From positions 38,041-102,040 of the forward strand of contig JAKFYE010000002.1 in NCBI GenBank assembly GCA_021731045.1: a DNA stretch of 64,000 nucleotides, written 5' to 3'. Positions within the stretch are counted from its first letter, which is position 1. Each line of letters begins with the position of its first letter. The stretch comes from Bdellovibrionales bacterium. GTDB lineage: Bacteria > Bdellovibrionota > Bdellovibrionia > Bdellovibrionales > JAKFYE01. The position numbers and the translations under genes were made by a program. The notes below the pieces were generated by a model. It was not told the DNA's origin, did no database searches, and saw only the letters and a list, made by a program, of their open reading frames with translations. Shown here in pieces: positions 35,088 through 44,578 of the stretch.

Positions 35088-37900
35088 TTTTGAGATATAT
35101 TTTAATATTTATTTTTCTTTGGCCAATGAGCTTGGCAGCCAAACCTGTCGACTTTAAAAGCGTAAATCCTGATCTCTTAAAAACACTACGCAAACAGGTT
35201 CCCGAAGCCTTTAGTCAAAACCCTTCGTTATCGACTTTAGACGAAGCCCTCCGAGTTTTATTTCTGAGTCGCGAATATGAAACCATAAAGCTTATCGAAA
35301 AAGAAAGTGGTGAGTACGCCATCGCCGTTGCGGCGGTAAAACGTATTAAAAGCATAAAAATTGAAGGCAATTCTCAAATTTCGGATTCTGAAATTAAAAG
35401 TTTGGTTGGCATACAAACAGAAGATCGTTTTGACCGCTTAAAGCTCGAGGATGGCGCGAATAAACTTAAAGAACGCTACGGACAAATGGGCTATCTAAAT
35501 GCGATTGTGGAAGTGTCCTTTTTAAATACGTCAGAAGGCAACATCACGATTAATATAAAAATGACGGAGAATCAAAGCTGTCGATTGAAAAATATTAATT
35601 TTATCACCAATAATGTCGATCTGCAAAATGAGCTCAAAGCCATATCCAAAAAATATTTAAAAAAGGCCGTCGAACAAGATCTTGTAAATGAATTATCACA
35701 AACCTTACAAAGTTACCTTGCAGACAATCGGTATTTGGTTACCACCTTATCTCAGCCAGATATTCAATATAACACCGAGAAAACCTCCGCCGAAATGACG
35801 TACGCGATTGAGCGACCTTTTAAGTTTGTACTTTTATTTGATGGCATTTCCTTTTTCAACTCATCCGAAATTTTAAAGTCGATTGCAGTCAATTCAGCTA
35901 ATCCAACTGGAGCTAACCCTGCTGCTGAATTAGCAGAGAGAATCAAAGCTCTCTATCAGTCAAAAGGATTTGCTAATGTCGAAATCAATTTTGACGAGCA
36001 AGTTTTTGCCCAAAACTTTGTCCGTCGAGTCGTATTTAAAATTAAAGAGAATCCGCGAGTACGAATTAAAAAAATAGAAGTCGTAGGTTCGCTTTCTCAT
36101 AAACAATCGTTCTATATCGATTTTCTTGAAGACAACAGCTCATCCCTCATTAGCCAGGGATATTACAATCGTGAAGGTTTACAAAAAGGCATGGAGAACC
36201 TCATCTTTGAATTGCAAAATTTAGGATATCTTAAGTCACGCATTCAAAGCACACGCGTGGATTATTCTAAAAATCGTGAATTCGTGACGATTCAGGTTTT
36301 GTTAGATGAAGGCCCACTCACTATTATCGAATCGGTGGTTTTTAAAGGCAATACTCAGTATTCGGCTGAACAACTTCAGAATGCTATCAATCTCCGACCG
36401 ACGAGTCCACTTTCGCTTAAGCAGCTAGAAGATAGTTTACGTCTTCTTCAAGAGTATTACACAAGTCATGGGTACCTAGATATGACGGTAGTCACTCCGA
36501 ACGCAGACCTAGTAACCTATAGTAACGACAATACGAAGGCGAGTATCAGCTACGAAGTTTACGAAGGCCCTCAAGTTAAAGTCGCCTCTATTACCGTAGA
36601 TGGAAATGAAAAAACTCAAGAGAGTGTGATTCTTCACGAAATTGAATTTCAGGCGGGAGATGTTCTCACCCCTCAGCTTATTAATGATAGTATTTATCGC
36701 ATTCAAAGAACCGGGCTTTTTTCTGAAGTTTCAATTTCGACACTAGAGAAAGGAACACAGATTTCGGAGAGAACGATCATCGTGCACGTGTCGGAAAGAA
36801 ATCCGGGGATTTTTACCTCAGGCATCGGGGTAAATACGGAATTTGACCTCACCGTTCGTGGATACCTCGGCGTCGGTTATCGAAACTTAGGTGGCACCGC
36901 CCGCGCGCTGACCGGCCGTGTGGAATTAAAACGTGTGGCAGATTTAGATTTTATGGATCATAAAATTACATCTGGTTTTTTAGAACCCTATCTTTTTAAT
37001 TCGCGAACACGAGGACGAATTAATCTGACCCGTTCGTATAATATTAAAAAACGAGTCGCCGTTTTAAACCAAGTTATTGCGGCTGAAGGGAACGAGCTTG
37101 AATTATTGCTTGAACGTGAATTTTTCAGACATCTAAAGGTTACCTGGAATCTTTGGACAATCGCTTACGAAAGAGAATTCGAAGTCTATGATGTCGGCTG
37201 GCGTCCAAAGCTTGAAGAGACGAGCCAAATTATCGCGACCATTGGGCCCACAGTTGAGCTCGATTACCGCGACAATCCATTTAATCCTACGATGGGTACA
37301 TTCACGCGTTTGAATTCAGAATATAGCAATCCCGCGTTTGGCAGTACCGATTACATTCACTACATGCGCACTAACGGCGCCTTTACGCATTATCAACGAT
37401 TGGGCTCGCCGCGGTTTATTTGGGCCAATTCAGTTCGCGGCGGCTATATTAAAAATCTAGATGAAGACACGTCTGGAAAGCGTGGCGTGCCAGAATCCCG
37501 TTTGTTTTTCTTAGGAGGTCGCTCCACGATTCGTGGTTTTGATCAGTCTGAAATTCCTCTTCATACCTCACTCTCACCTGCAGACGAATCTTTTCACTTG
37601 AAAACAGAATCCAATTTTTATCTCGTAAAATCAGAGATTCGCTTTCCAATATACGGCGATTTCGGTGGAGTTTTATTCTACGATGGTGGTGCCGTGAATG
37701 TTTTAGGCAAGATCATTAAATCACGTACGCCTTTTATTGAAGAAGAATTTGACTCCGAATATCGAGATGCTGTCGGCATCGGGATTCGATACAATACACC
37801 CGTTGGGCCTGTGAGTGCGGAATATGGTTATAAACTTCATCGCCATCGTGATCTTGGCGAGAGCGAAGGACGCTTCCATCTTTCGATAGGAACTTTTTAA
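35084..37900 (+). CDS. Omp85 family outer-membrane assembly protein (TamA/BamA-like)
   Basis: A 938-residue outer-membrane protein. A signal peptide ends at LAAK (about residue 20). Several POTRA repeats follow (visible as repeated IKSIKIEGNSQIS, RIKKIEVVGS, ESVVFKGNTQYS, VASITVDGNEKTQ starts). The C-terminal beta-barrel (about 570-938) contains the D15/Omp85 signature FLGGRSTIRGF and ends in phenylalanine (LSIGTF). AAAAAGGAG lies ahead of the GTG start. Pairing with tamB argues for a TamA-type role, but the POTRA count exceeds TamA's three, so the exact member is uncertain. Confidence 0.9.
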   Translation: MILRYILIFIFLWPMSLAAKPVDFKSVNPDLLKTLRKQVPEAFSQNPSLSTLDEALRVLFLSREYETIKLIEKESGEYAIAVAAVKRIKSIKIEGNSQISDSEIKSLVGIQTEDRFDRLKLEDGANKLKERYGQMGYLNAIVEVSFLNTSEGNITINIKMTENQSCRLKNINFITNNVDLQNELKAISKKYLKKAVEQDLVNELSQTLQSYLADNRYLVTTLSQPDIQYNTEKTSAEMTYAIERPFKFVLLFDGISFFNSSEILKSIAVNSANPTGANPAAELAERIKALYQSKGFANVEINFDEQVFAQNFVRRVVFKIKENPRVRIKKIEVVGSLSHKQSFYIDFLEDNSSSLISQGYYNREGLQKGMENLIFELQNLGYLKSRIQSTRVDYSKNREFVTIQVLLDEGPLTIIESVVFKGNTQYSAEQLQNAINLRPTSPLSLKQLEDSLRLLQEYYTSHGYLDMTVVTPNADLVTYSNDNTKASISYEVYEGPQVKVASITVDGNEKTQESVILHEIEFQAGDVLTPQLINDSIYRIQRTGLFSEVSISTLEKGTQISERTIIVHVSERNPGIFTSGIGVNTEFDLTVRGYLGVGYRNLGGTARALTGRVELKRVADLDFMDHKITSGFLEPYLFNSRTRGRINLTRSYNIKKRVAVLNQVIAAEGNELELLLEREFFRHLKVTWNLWTIAYEREFEVYDVGWRPKLEETSQIIATIGPTVELDYRDNPFNPTMGTFTRLNSEYSNPAFGSTDYIHYMRTNGAFTHYQRLGSPRFIWANSVRGGYIKNLDEDTSGKRGVPESRLFFLGGRSTIRGFDQSEIPLHTSLSPADESFHLKTESNFYLVKSEIRFPIYGDFGGVLFYDGGAVNVLGKIIKSRTPFIEEEFDSEYRDAVGIGIRYNTPVGPVSAEYGYKLHRHRDLGESEGRFHLSIGTF

Positions 37901-38214
37901 TGAGCGATAAAAAAATAAATCCTGAGCACGGCGTTGTTGTCGAAGAGCGAATCAAAGTCAAAAAGCCCTCTCTCTATAAGGTCCTACTTTTAAATGATGA
38001 CTACACGCCTATGGATTTTGTGGTGCACATCCTAAAAGTGTATTTTCAAAAAGACGAAGTCGCGGCGCATGAGATTATGATTCAAGTCCACACTCAAGGT
38101 CGAGGTATCGCCGGTGTCTACTCATATGATGTGGCTGAGTCAAAAGTGGTACAGGTTATCGAGTACGCAAAAAAAAATGATTACCCTTTAAAAGCAGTTT
38201 TAGAGAAAGAATAG
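37900..38214 (+). CDS. clpS: ATP-dependent protease adaptor ClpS
   Basis: N-end-rule adaptor that delivers substrates to ClpAP. 104 residues; an unstructured N-terminus is followed by the core YKVLLLNDDYTPMDFVV, which holds the substrate pocket residues, then the HTQGRGIAGVY segment. The ATG shares one base with the Omp85 stop (TAATG). clpA follows after 111 bases, the usual pairing. Confidence 0.96.
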   Translation: MSDKKINPEHGVVVEERIKVKKPSLYKVLLLNDDYTPMDFVVHILKVYFQKDEVAAHEIMIQVHTQGRGIAGVYSYDVAESKVVQVIEYAKKNDYPLKAVLEKE

Positions 38215-38325
38215 GATTAAAATCAAACTAAATACAGGCCGCTCGTTATGACAACATCGGCTACGTTCTTGCATCTTGACAGTTGGGATCTCGTTATCAT
38301 GATTAACTTCAGATAGGAGTCTATA

Positions 38326-40668
38326 ATGCTAAGCAAAAATGTTGAAAGCACCTTAAATGTTGCAATCGCGGATGCTCACAACCGACGAAACGAATTCGTC
38401 ACGTCTGAACATTTGCTTTCAGCGCTTATAAAAAACGAAGAAGGCAAAAAAGTTTTAGAAGCGTGTGGTGTTAGCATTGCCTCTTTAGAAAAAGATCTGA
38501 CAGCATATTTAGATCAATTGGCTCATCAGGTCTTAGATAAGGTGACGGTGCCGCAGGCTACGATCAGTCTACAAAGAGTGATTCAGCGCGCGATTATTCA
38601 GGTGCAAAATGCAGGTCGAAATCAAGTTAGCATTGGCCACATTCTGGTCGCTCTTTTAGATGAAAGCGAATCGATGGCCGTTTTCTTTTTACAAAGTCAA
38701 AACCTTACACGCTACTCTTTGCTTTCGTATTTGTCGCATGGACAAAGCGATGCGGCCACCGGAGTGACTGACGAAGGCGAAACCACAAATCCGCAAGCCC
38801 CTTCGCCAAAATCCGCCTTAGATAATTACACTCTGTTTTTAAATAAACGCGCGGTTGATGGTAAGATTGACCCGCTTGTCGGCCGAGAAGATATTATAGA
38901 GCGCGTAATTCAAATTCTTTGTCGACGTACAAAAAACAATCCTATTTTGGTGGGCGATCCTGGCGTCGGAAAAACGGCCATTGCTGAAGGGCTTGCCCTT
39001 CGTATTGTGGAAGGTCGCGTACCCGATGCAATCAAGGATGCCGAAATTTATTCGCTAGATTTAGGTTTATTATTAGCCGGAACAAAATTTCGTGGTGATT
39101 TTGAAGAGCGAGTGAAGGCCGTGATAAAAGAAATTGAATCCATCGACAATGCCGTTTTATTTATCGATGAAATTCATTCTTTAATCGGCGCAGGCGGAGC
39201 CACGGCTGGTGCAATGGATGCTTCGAATATGCTAAAGCCTTCATTGGCCAGAGGAAGCCTGAGCTGCATTGGCTCAACCACGCATAAGGACTATAGACAA
39301 ATTTTTGAAAAAGACAGTGCTCTTTCAAGACGATTTCAAAAAATCGACATCCATGAACCATCTAAAGATGAGGCCATTGAAATTTTAAAAGGCCTTAAGT
39401 CAAAATACGAAGAGCATCACAACGTTGAATATACGAATGAAGCCTTACGTGCCGCTGTCGAATTAAGTCAGAAGTATGTCACCAATAGATTTTTGCCAGA
39501 TAAAGCTATTGATGTCATCGATGAAGCTGGAGCGCGAGCGCGTTTATCCATACGTGCCGCTGTAAAAAACGATTCGCAAGTTGCAAACAAAGGCTCTAAA
39601 GTCAAAGTCGCCGCAAATGGCGCACATGTTGAAGAACATACTTTTACTTCGGTCCCGCGAATTGTCATTACCGAAAAAGAAATCGAAAACGTAGTTTCAC
39701 AAATCGCCAAAGTACCTGTCCACTCGGTCACATCCAATGATAAAGAACGATTAAAAAATTTAGATCGTGATTTAAAACTTCTTATTTTTGGACAAGATGC
39801 CGCGATCAATAGCCTGGCGACATCTATTAAATTAGCTCGTAGTGGTTTAGGGCGAATCAACAAGCCAATGGGTTCGTTTTTATTTGCAGGACCTACCGGT
39901 GTAGGTAAAACCGAAGTTGCGAAACAATTGGCCGCACGTATGGGCGTGCAGTTTTTAAGATTCGATATGAGTGAATACATGGAGAAACACACCGTCTCTC
40001 GACTTGTCGGAGCGCCTCCGGGATACGTCGGATACGATGAAGGCGGCTTACTTACCGAATCCATCACCAAAAATCCCTATTGTGTTCTTTTGCTAGACGA
40101 AATTGAAAAGGCACATCCCGATCTTATGAATATTCTCTTACAGGTTATGGACAATGCCGTATTAACAGATGCTAATGGGCGAGTAGCAAATTTTCAAAAT
40201 GTCACGTTGATTATGACAACCAATGCGGGGGCACGCGATAATACAAAGTCTGAACTTGGTATTATTCCTTCGGCAAAAGATACGCGATCCGTCGAAGCGA
40301 TTAAAAATCAATTTGCACCAGAATTTTTGAATCGCCTTGATGCCATCATTCAATTTGGAAGTCTAAATGAAACCATTTTACTGCAAGTGATTGGTAAATT
40401 TATTGTTGAGTTAGAAGAACAGCTTCGCCCAAAAAATGTGACGATAAAAGTTTCTGAAGAGGCTCGCAAATGGATTTTAAAATCCTCGTATGACCCTGCA
40501 TATGGAGCGCGCCCTATGGCCCGAGCGATCGATCAGCACATCAAAAAACCACTCGTCGACGAGTTGCTCTTTGGTAAACTTGAAAACGGGGGTGTGGTTG
40601 CAATTGATCTGGATCAAAAGAAAACGGCCTTAAAATTTGAGATTAAACCCGCCACTAAAAAGGCTTAA
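38326..40668 (+). CDS. clpA: ATP-dependent Clp protease ATPase subunit ClpA
   Basis: Hsp100 unfoldase that feeds ClpP. 780 residues: N-terminal double Clp repeat (1-145), first AAA+ domain with Walker [14 protein letters not shown] and Walker [15 protein letters not shown], and second AAA+ domain with [13 protein letters not shown] and [12 protein letters not shown]. The lack of the ClpB coiled-coil insertion between them fits ClpA. AGGAG lies ahead of the ATG. No clpP is in the window. Confidence 0.96.
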   Translation: MLSKNVESTLNVAIADAHNRRNEFVTSEHLLSALIKNEEGKKVLEACGVSIASLEKDLTAYLDQLAHQVLDKVTVPQATISLQRVIQRAIIQVQNAGRNQVSIGHILVALLDESESMAVFFLQSQNLTRYSLLSYLSHGQSDAATGVTDEGETTNPQAPSPKSALDNYTLFLNKRAVDGKIDPLVGREDIIERVIQILCRRTKNNPILVGDPGVGKTAIAEGLALRIVEGRVPDAIKDAEIYSLDLGLLLAGTKFRGDFEERVKAVIKEIESIDNAVLFIDEIHSLIGAGGATAGAMDASNMLKPSLARGSLSCIGSTTHKDYRQIFEKDSALSRRFQKIDIHEPSKDEAIEILKGLKSKYEEHHNVEYTNEALRAAVELSQKYVTNRFLPDKAIDVIDEAGARARLSIRAAVKNDSQVANKGSKVKVAANGAHVEEHTFTSVPRIVITEKEIENVVSQIAKVPVHSVTSNDKERLKNLDRDLKLLIFGQDAAINSLATSIKLARSGLGRINKPMGSFLFAGPTGVGKTEVAKQLAARMGVQFLRFDMSEYMEKHTVSRLVGAPPGYVGYDEGGLLTESITKNPYCVLLLDEIEKAHPDLMNILLQVMDNAVLTDANGRVANFQNVTLIMTTNAGARDNTKSELGIIPSAKDTRSVEAIKNQFAPEFLNRLDAIIQFGSLNETILLQVIGKFIVELEEQLRPKNVTIKVSEEARKWILKSSYDPAYGARPMARAIDQHIKKPLVDELLFGKLENGGVVAIDLDQKKTALKFEIKPATKKA

Positions 40669-40669
40669 A

Positions 40670-40699
40670 AAATCTCCCGTTCTAATAAATGGGAGATTT
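40670..40699. terminator. Bidirectional intrinsic terminator
   Basis: AAATCTCCC (40670-40678) and GGGAGATTT (40691-40699) form a 9-bp perfect stem with a 12-nt loop between convergent clpA and the peroxiredoxin gene, with A-rich and T-rich flanks. Confidence 0.85.
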
Positions 40700-40705
40700 A
40701 TAAAA

Positions 40706-41401
40706 TTATTTCGTTTTTACTGTTTCTAAAACTTCCTGAGCATGTCCATCGACTTTCACTCGACGCCACTCATGTTTTAAAATTCCATTCGCATCGATCA
40801 AGAATGTCGAGCGTTCGATGCCCATGTACTTCTTGCCGTAATTGTTTTTTTCTTTCCAAACACCAAAGGCTTCTGAAAGCTCACCTTTTTCGTCAGAAAG
40901 TAGATCAAAACAATAACCCTCTTTAGACTTAAACTTTTCATGAGAGCTCAAATCGTCTCGCGAAATGCCAAAAACCTCTGTGTTTTCTTTTGCAAATTCA
41001 GGATAAAGTTTAGTGAATTCATGTCCTTCAATCGTGCAGCCAGGAGTTGCATCTTTAGGATAAAAATAAAGAACGACATTCTTACCTTTTAAACTCTCAA
41101 GCGACACGCGCTTTCCACCTGTGGCGGGAATTTCGAAATTAGGAACGTGCGCGCCTAACGGAATTGACGGCGTCTGCGGAGACACGATGATTTTTTCTTT
41201 AACCGCCTTAACTTTCGCGATCACTTTTTTCGCAACTGTTTTTGCCGCTTTTTTAAGAGTCGACTTTTTGGATTTAGCTGTTTTAGCCTTACCCATTTTC
41301 GCCATACCCTTTTTTATGTTTTTCTTAGTCGTCTGAGTGGTCTTACCAATTTTACTAATTGTCTTTTTCAACGTATTTTTAGCTTTCGTCTTTTTAGCCA
41401 T
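40706..41401 (-). CDS. bcp: Peroxiredoxin (Bcp type) with lysine-rich histone-like N-terminal tail
   Basis: Residues about 78-231 are a complete Bcp/PrxQ-type thiol peroxidase: VPNFEIPATGG, FYPKDATPGCTIEGHEF with peroxidatic C122, and FLIDANGIL. The N-terminal 70 residues are not part of that family. They contain 27 lysines plus Ala, Thr and Ser, like the tails of histone H1-type (KAP/AAK-rich) bacterial DNA-binding proteins. The full frame starts at ATG 41401 with an AGGAG-type site, so the tail is probably translated. Inference: the peroxidase may be held on the nucleoid to protect DNA from peroxides. The usual resolving cysteine five residues after C122 is absent; another cysteine lies in GYCFDLL. 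Confidence 0.85.
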   Translation of the reverse strand: MAKKTKAKNTLKKTISKIGKTTQTTKKNIKKGMAKMGKAKTAKSKKSTLKKAAKTVAKKVIAKVKAVKEKIIVSPQTPSIPLGAHVPNFEIPATGGKRVSLESLKGKNVVLYFYPKDATPGCTIEGHEFTKLYPEFAKENTEVFGISRDDLSSHEKFKSKEGYCFDLLSDEKGELSEAFGVWKEKNNYGKKYMGIERSTFLIDANGILKHEWRRVKVDGHAQEVLETVKTK

Positions 41402-41473
41402 AACTCTCCTTAGTGTTTATTAGATCGAAATTATCATCCTCTCAACCGCCCGTTTTACAAGTAAAAACCCGTC

Positions 41474-41503
41474 TTGACAAAGGGACGTTCGGCAACATGT
41501 TAT
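41474..41503 (+). promoter_or_regulatory. Candidate promoter of htpX
   Basis: TTGACA at 41474-41479 and TGTTAT at 41498-41503 are 18 bases apart, about 25 bases upstream of the htpX ATG. This is a fair sigma-70-type match; no heat-shock consensus is evident. Confidence 0.4.
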
Positions 41504-41529
41504 AGAGATTATCTACCGCTGGAGGTTAG

Positions 41530-42438
41530 ATGGGTTTTCTTAAGAGAATCTTTGTTTTTCTGACGATTAACATTTTAGTGATTTCGACCATTAGTTTGGT
41601 GATGTATGTGACAGGACTTGATCGTTACATGTACAGCTATGGTGTTGGTTATGATGGTCTGCTTCTGACATGTTTTGTTTGGGGTATGGCGGGTGCCTTT
41701 ATTTCGCTTCTTATGTCACGCTTCATCGCGAAAATAGCAATGCGAATTCAAATTATCCAACCCAATACATCATCAATAGATCATCGAGAACTTCTTCAGA
41801 CCGTTTACACGCTTGCTCAACGCGCCGGCATTAAAAAAATGCCCGAAGTGGGAATTTATCAAAGTAACGAAATAAACGCCTTTGCTACCGGGCCTACGCG
41901 TAATCGTGCCCTCGTAGCAGTTTCTAGCGGATTAGTTTCAAGAATGAACAAAAGCCAAATTGAGGGTGTCTTAGGTCACGAAATAGCCCACGTTGCAAAT
42001 GGAGATATGGTCACCATGACTTTGGTTCAAGGTATCGTAAACTCATTTGTGCTTTTTGCTTCGCATATTATTGTACGCATTCTTGACCAAGTCTTAAGAG
42101 ATCGCGAAGGCCGCGGCGGTCTTTCTGGATTTTCCCATTACTTTGCTTTTCAATTAGTTTCGGGAGTCCTCAGTTTCTTGGCGTATCCAGTCATTGCTTT
42201 CGTCTCGAGGTATAGAGAGTATCGAGCCGATGCGGGCGGCGCTCGACTTGCCGGTTTTGATAAAATGGTCGGAGCTTTAAAAGCACTAAAAGGCACTGAA
42301 GATTATGTGGATATAACTCATGCTTCTGTTTCGACTCTCAAAATTTCTGGAAAAAAAAGCAAATTCATGCAACTCATGTCGACGCACCCAGATCTCGAGG
42401 ATCGTATTCGCCGACTAGAAATGGGACGCAATTTTTAA
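41530..42438 (+). CDS. htpX: Membrane protease HtpX
   Basis: Zinc metalloprotease (M48) of the inner membrane that removes damaged membrane proteins. 302 residues. Two N-terminal membrane helices, then VLGHEIAHVANGDM with the HExxH zinc site, two more hydrophobic stretches, and the third ligand region YREYRADAGGARLAG. The C-terminal THPDLEDRIRRL is typical. GGAGG precedes the ATG closely. Confidence 0.95.
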   Translation: MGFLKRIFVFLTINILVISTISLVMYVTGLDRYMYSYGVGYDGLLLTCFVWGMAGAFISLLMSRFIAKIAMRIQIIQPNTSSIDHRELLQTVYTLAQRAGIKKMPEVGIYQSNEINAFATGPTRNRALVAVSSGLVSRMNKSQIEGVLGHEIAHVANGDMVTMTLVQGIVNSFVLFASHIIVRILDQVLRDREGRGGLSGFSHYFAFQLVSGVLSFLAYPVIAFVSRYREYRADAGGARLAGFDKMVGALKALKGTEDYVDITHASVSTLKISGKKSKFMQLMSTHPDLEDRIRRLEMGRNF

Positions 42439-42466
42439 ATCACGCAACTCATGAGGAGGAACACAT

Positions 42467-43798
42467 ATGGACTCTTTTGATCTTGTTATCAAAGGAGGGC
42501 TCTGTGTTTTGCCCAGTGGCATTCAACAAACAGATTTAGGAATTCGCTTTCAATCAGGACGCGGTACAATTACTAAAATCGGAGATATTTCTAATGCTCA
42601 AGGCGCAAAAATTCTTGATGCAAAAGGTTTGCACGTACTTCCAGGCGTGATTGACACTCAAGTTCATTTTCGAGAACCCGGATTAGAACATAAAGAAAAT
42701 ATGGAGACCGGTTCTCGCTCTGCAGTTTTAGGTGGCGTCACAGGTTTTCTTGAAATGCCTAATACAAAACCTCCGACTGCAAGCCCCGAAGCCATTGCTG
42801 ACAAATTGGCTCGTGCCGAAGATCACTCGTGGTGCAACTATGGTTTTTTTGTTGGCGCTACGGCCGAAAATGCGGCCCATCTTCATGAGTTAGAAAAACT
42901 TCCTGGAGTTCCTGGTATCAAGATTTTTATGGGAAGTTCTACGGGCGATCTTTTAGTCGATCAAGAGGCAACTCTTCATACGATTCTCTCGAAAGGCGCA
43001 AAACGTATTGCGATTCATGCCGAAGACGAACAACGTCTGGTTGAGCGTAAGCGTCTGATTCCTAAAAATGCCACGGCCAGTTTTCATCCAGAATGGCGCG
43101 ACGAAGAGGTCGCTTTTTTAGCCACGCAAAAAATTGTCAGCATCGCGCGAAAATACAATCGTCGGTTACACTTGCTTCATATCTCTTCAAAAAAAGAAAT
43201 TCAGTTTTTAAAAGATCATAAAGACCTTGTGACCGTTGAGTGCTTGCCGCAATTTTTAATGTTCCATGCTCCTGACATTTACGAAAAAATTGGACCCTTA
43301 GCGCAAATGAATCCCCCTATTCGAAGCGCCGAACATCAAGCCGCGCTATGGAAAGGCCTGCAAGACGGTACCATTGATATCATCGGTACGGATCATGCTC
43401 CCCATACTCGTGAAGAAAAATCGAAACCTTATCCAGAAACACCTTCGGGCATGCCGGGGGTCCAAACTCTTGTGCCCGTGATGCTCAATTTTGTAAATGA
43501 AGGTCGCTTGAGCCTCGAGCATCTCTGCAATTTGATCTCAAAAAATCCCGCAAAGACTTACGGGATCAAACGCAATGGGGAAATCAGCTTAGGTTTTGAT
43601 GCCAACCTCACGATCGTCGACCTTAAACGGACCGAAGAAGTGAAGGAATCTTGGCTGGCTTCAAAATGCGGATGGAGTCCTTATACGGGGTTAAAGCTTA
43701 AAGGATGGCCTGTAGGAACGATTGTAAACGGCCAAACTGTTATGTGGCAGGGCCAAATCTTCAATAAACCGAATACCCAACGATTTGAATTTGCATAA
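42467..43798 (+). CDS. pyrC: Dihydroorotase
   Basis: Zinc amidohydrolase of pyrimidine synthesis, 443 residues, class I form. Signatures: PGVIDTQVHFREPG, the carbamylated-lysine region GIKIFMGSSTG, LLHISS, and IIGTDHAPHT with the catalytic aspartate. The first histidine of the HxH pair is a glutamine (TQVHF). That variant is known in Bacteroidetes-type dihydroorotases, so it need not mean loss of activity. GAGGAGG lies ahead of the ATG. It is followed after 9 bases by a QueD-like gene, and no other pyr gene is adjacent. An allantoinase or hydantoinase function is less likely but not excluded by eye. Confidence 0.88.
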   Translation: MDSFDLVIKGGLCVLPSGIQQTDLGIRFQSGRGTITKIGDISNAQGAKILDAKGLHVLPGVIDTQVHFREPGLEHKENMETGSRSAVLGGVTGFLEMPNTKPPTASPEAIADKLARAEDHSWCNYGFFVGATAENAAHLHELEKLPGVPGIKIFMGSSTGDLLVDQEATLHTILSKGAKRIAIHAEDEQRLVERKRLIPKNATASFHPEWRDEEVAFLATQKIVSIARKYNRRLHLLHISSKKEIQFLKDHKDLVTVECLPQFLMFHAPDIYEKIGPLAQMNPPIRSAEHQAALWKGLQDGTIDIIGTDHAPHTREEKSKPYPETPSGMPGVQTLVPVMLNFVNEGRLSLEHLCNLISKNPAKTYGIKRNGEISLGFDANLTIVDLKRTEEVKESWLASKCGWSPYTGLKLKGWPVGTIVNGQTVMWQGQIFNKPNTQRFEFA

Positions 43799-43807
43799 TT
43801 CGTAATT

Positions 43808-44383
43808 TTGAGCGAAAACCCGATCATGTTTGAAATGGTTTTCACTCGTAAATGGGAATCCGCCCATCGTTTTATTGAAGGCGAAAACGCCAATACTTTG
43901 TGCTCCCAACCTCATGGACACACATGGAATGTCGAAGTCCGTTTGACGACACAAACTCCGGTAAGCCTTAATACAGAAACCAATACGATCGTACTTTTTG
44001 GTAAAGTAAAAAAACGCTGGCATGAATTTATCGACACGTGTGTGGATCATAGTTTTATGTTTAATCATCGCGATCCCCTTTTAGAGTTTATGAAAAAAGA
44101 AAATCCGCTAGGTCGCCACTTTGTTTTTCCAGGAGATCCAACAACCGAAATTATTGCGGTCACATTTAAAGCTAAGATCGAAGCTCTTCTACAAGACGAA
44201 GGCTTACCTCTGAATTGTGCGTCAATTCGCGTTCAAGAAACACAAACGAATGCCGTCATTTTTTCAGGAAATCCAGCTGAAGTTTTAAATCTTCCTGGCC
44301 CTAAGTCACAGTATTGGTGGCACCGCGCAGATATGAGTTTTAATGACCTTGAAACTTGTCTTGCCGGCTATAAGCTACGGTAA
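43808..44383 (+). CDS. 6-pyruvoyl-tetrahydropterin synthase / QueD family protein
   Basis: A 191-residue protein of the QueD/PTPS family. The zinc-binding histidines are in ESAHRF and PHGHTW, the catalytic cysteine in TLCSQPHGH, and the conserved DHSFMFN segment follows. The length exceeds the usual 120-140 residues because of an insert and a C-terminal extension (LNLPGPKSQYWWHRADM), so the exact reaction (queuosine precursor synthesis or another pterin step) is uncertain. The start is TTG at 43808; an ATG at 43826 is an alternative. It lies directly after pyrC. Confidence 0.8.
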   Translation: MSENPIMFEMVFTRKWESAHRFIEGENANTLCSQPHGHTWNVEVRLTTQTPVSLNTETNTIVLFGKVKKRWHEFIDTCVDHSFMFNHRDPLLEFMKKENPLGRHFVFPGDPTTEIIAVTFKAKIEALLQDEGLPLNCASIRVQETQTNAVIFSGNPAEVLNLPGPKSQYWWHRADMSFNDLETCLAGYKLR

Positions 44384-44448
44384 CTCCCTCTCAAAATATT
44401 TAATTTATATCACTAGATTTTTGCAGCTATGCGCCTCAGCAAAATACC

Positions 44449-44468
44449 AGGGGAGTTTGCACTCCCCT
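44449..44468. other. Intergenic hairpin before the M3 peptidase
   Basis: AGGGGAG (44449-44455) and CTCCCCT (44462-44468) make a 7-bp hairpin with a 6-nt loop between the QueD-like gene and the peptidase. No T run follows, so it may be a regulatory or weak terminator structure. Confidence 0.35.
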
Positions 44469-44578
44469 CCATGACTGCTACACTAGTTGTCGGTGTCTGG
44501 GCTCAGAAAAGATCATGTAGGTTATCGAGATATCGCTGACTCAGGATACGTCACTTACTATTAAATAAAGGATTTTCA

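Noticed and set aside
39468..40070. 200-residue minus-strand ORF inside clpA
   Set aside because: It lies fully within a strongly conserved gene and has no start signal; a shadow of clpA codon usage.
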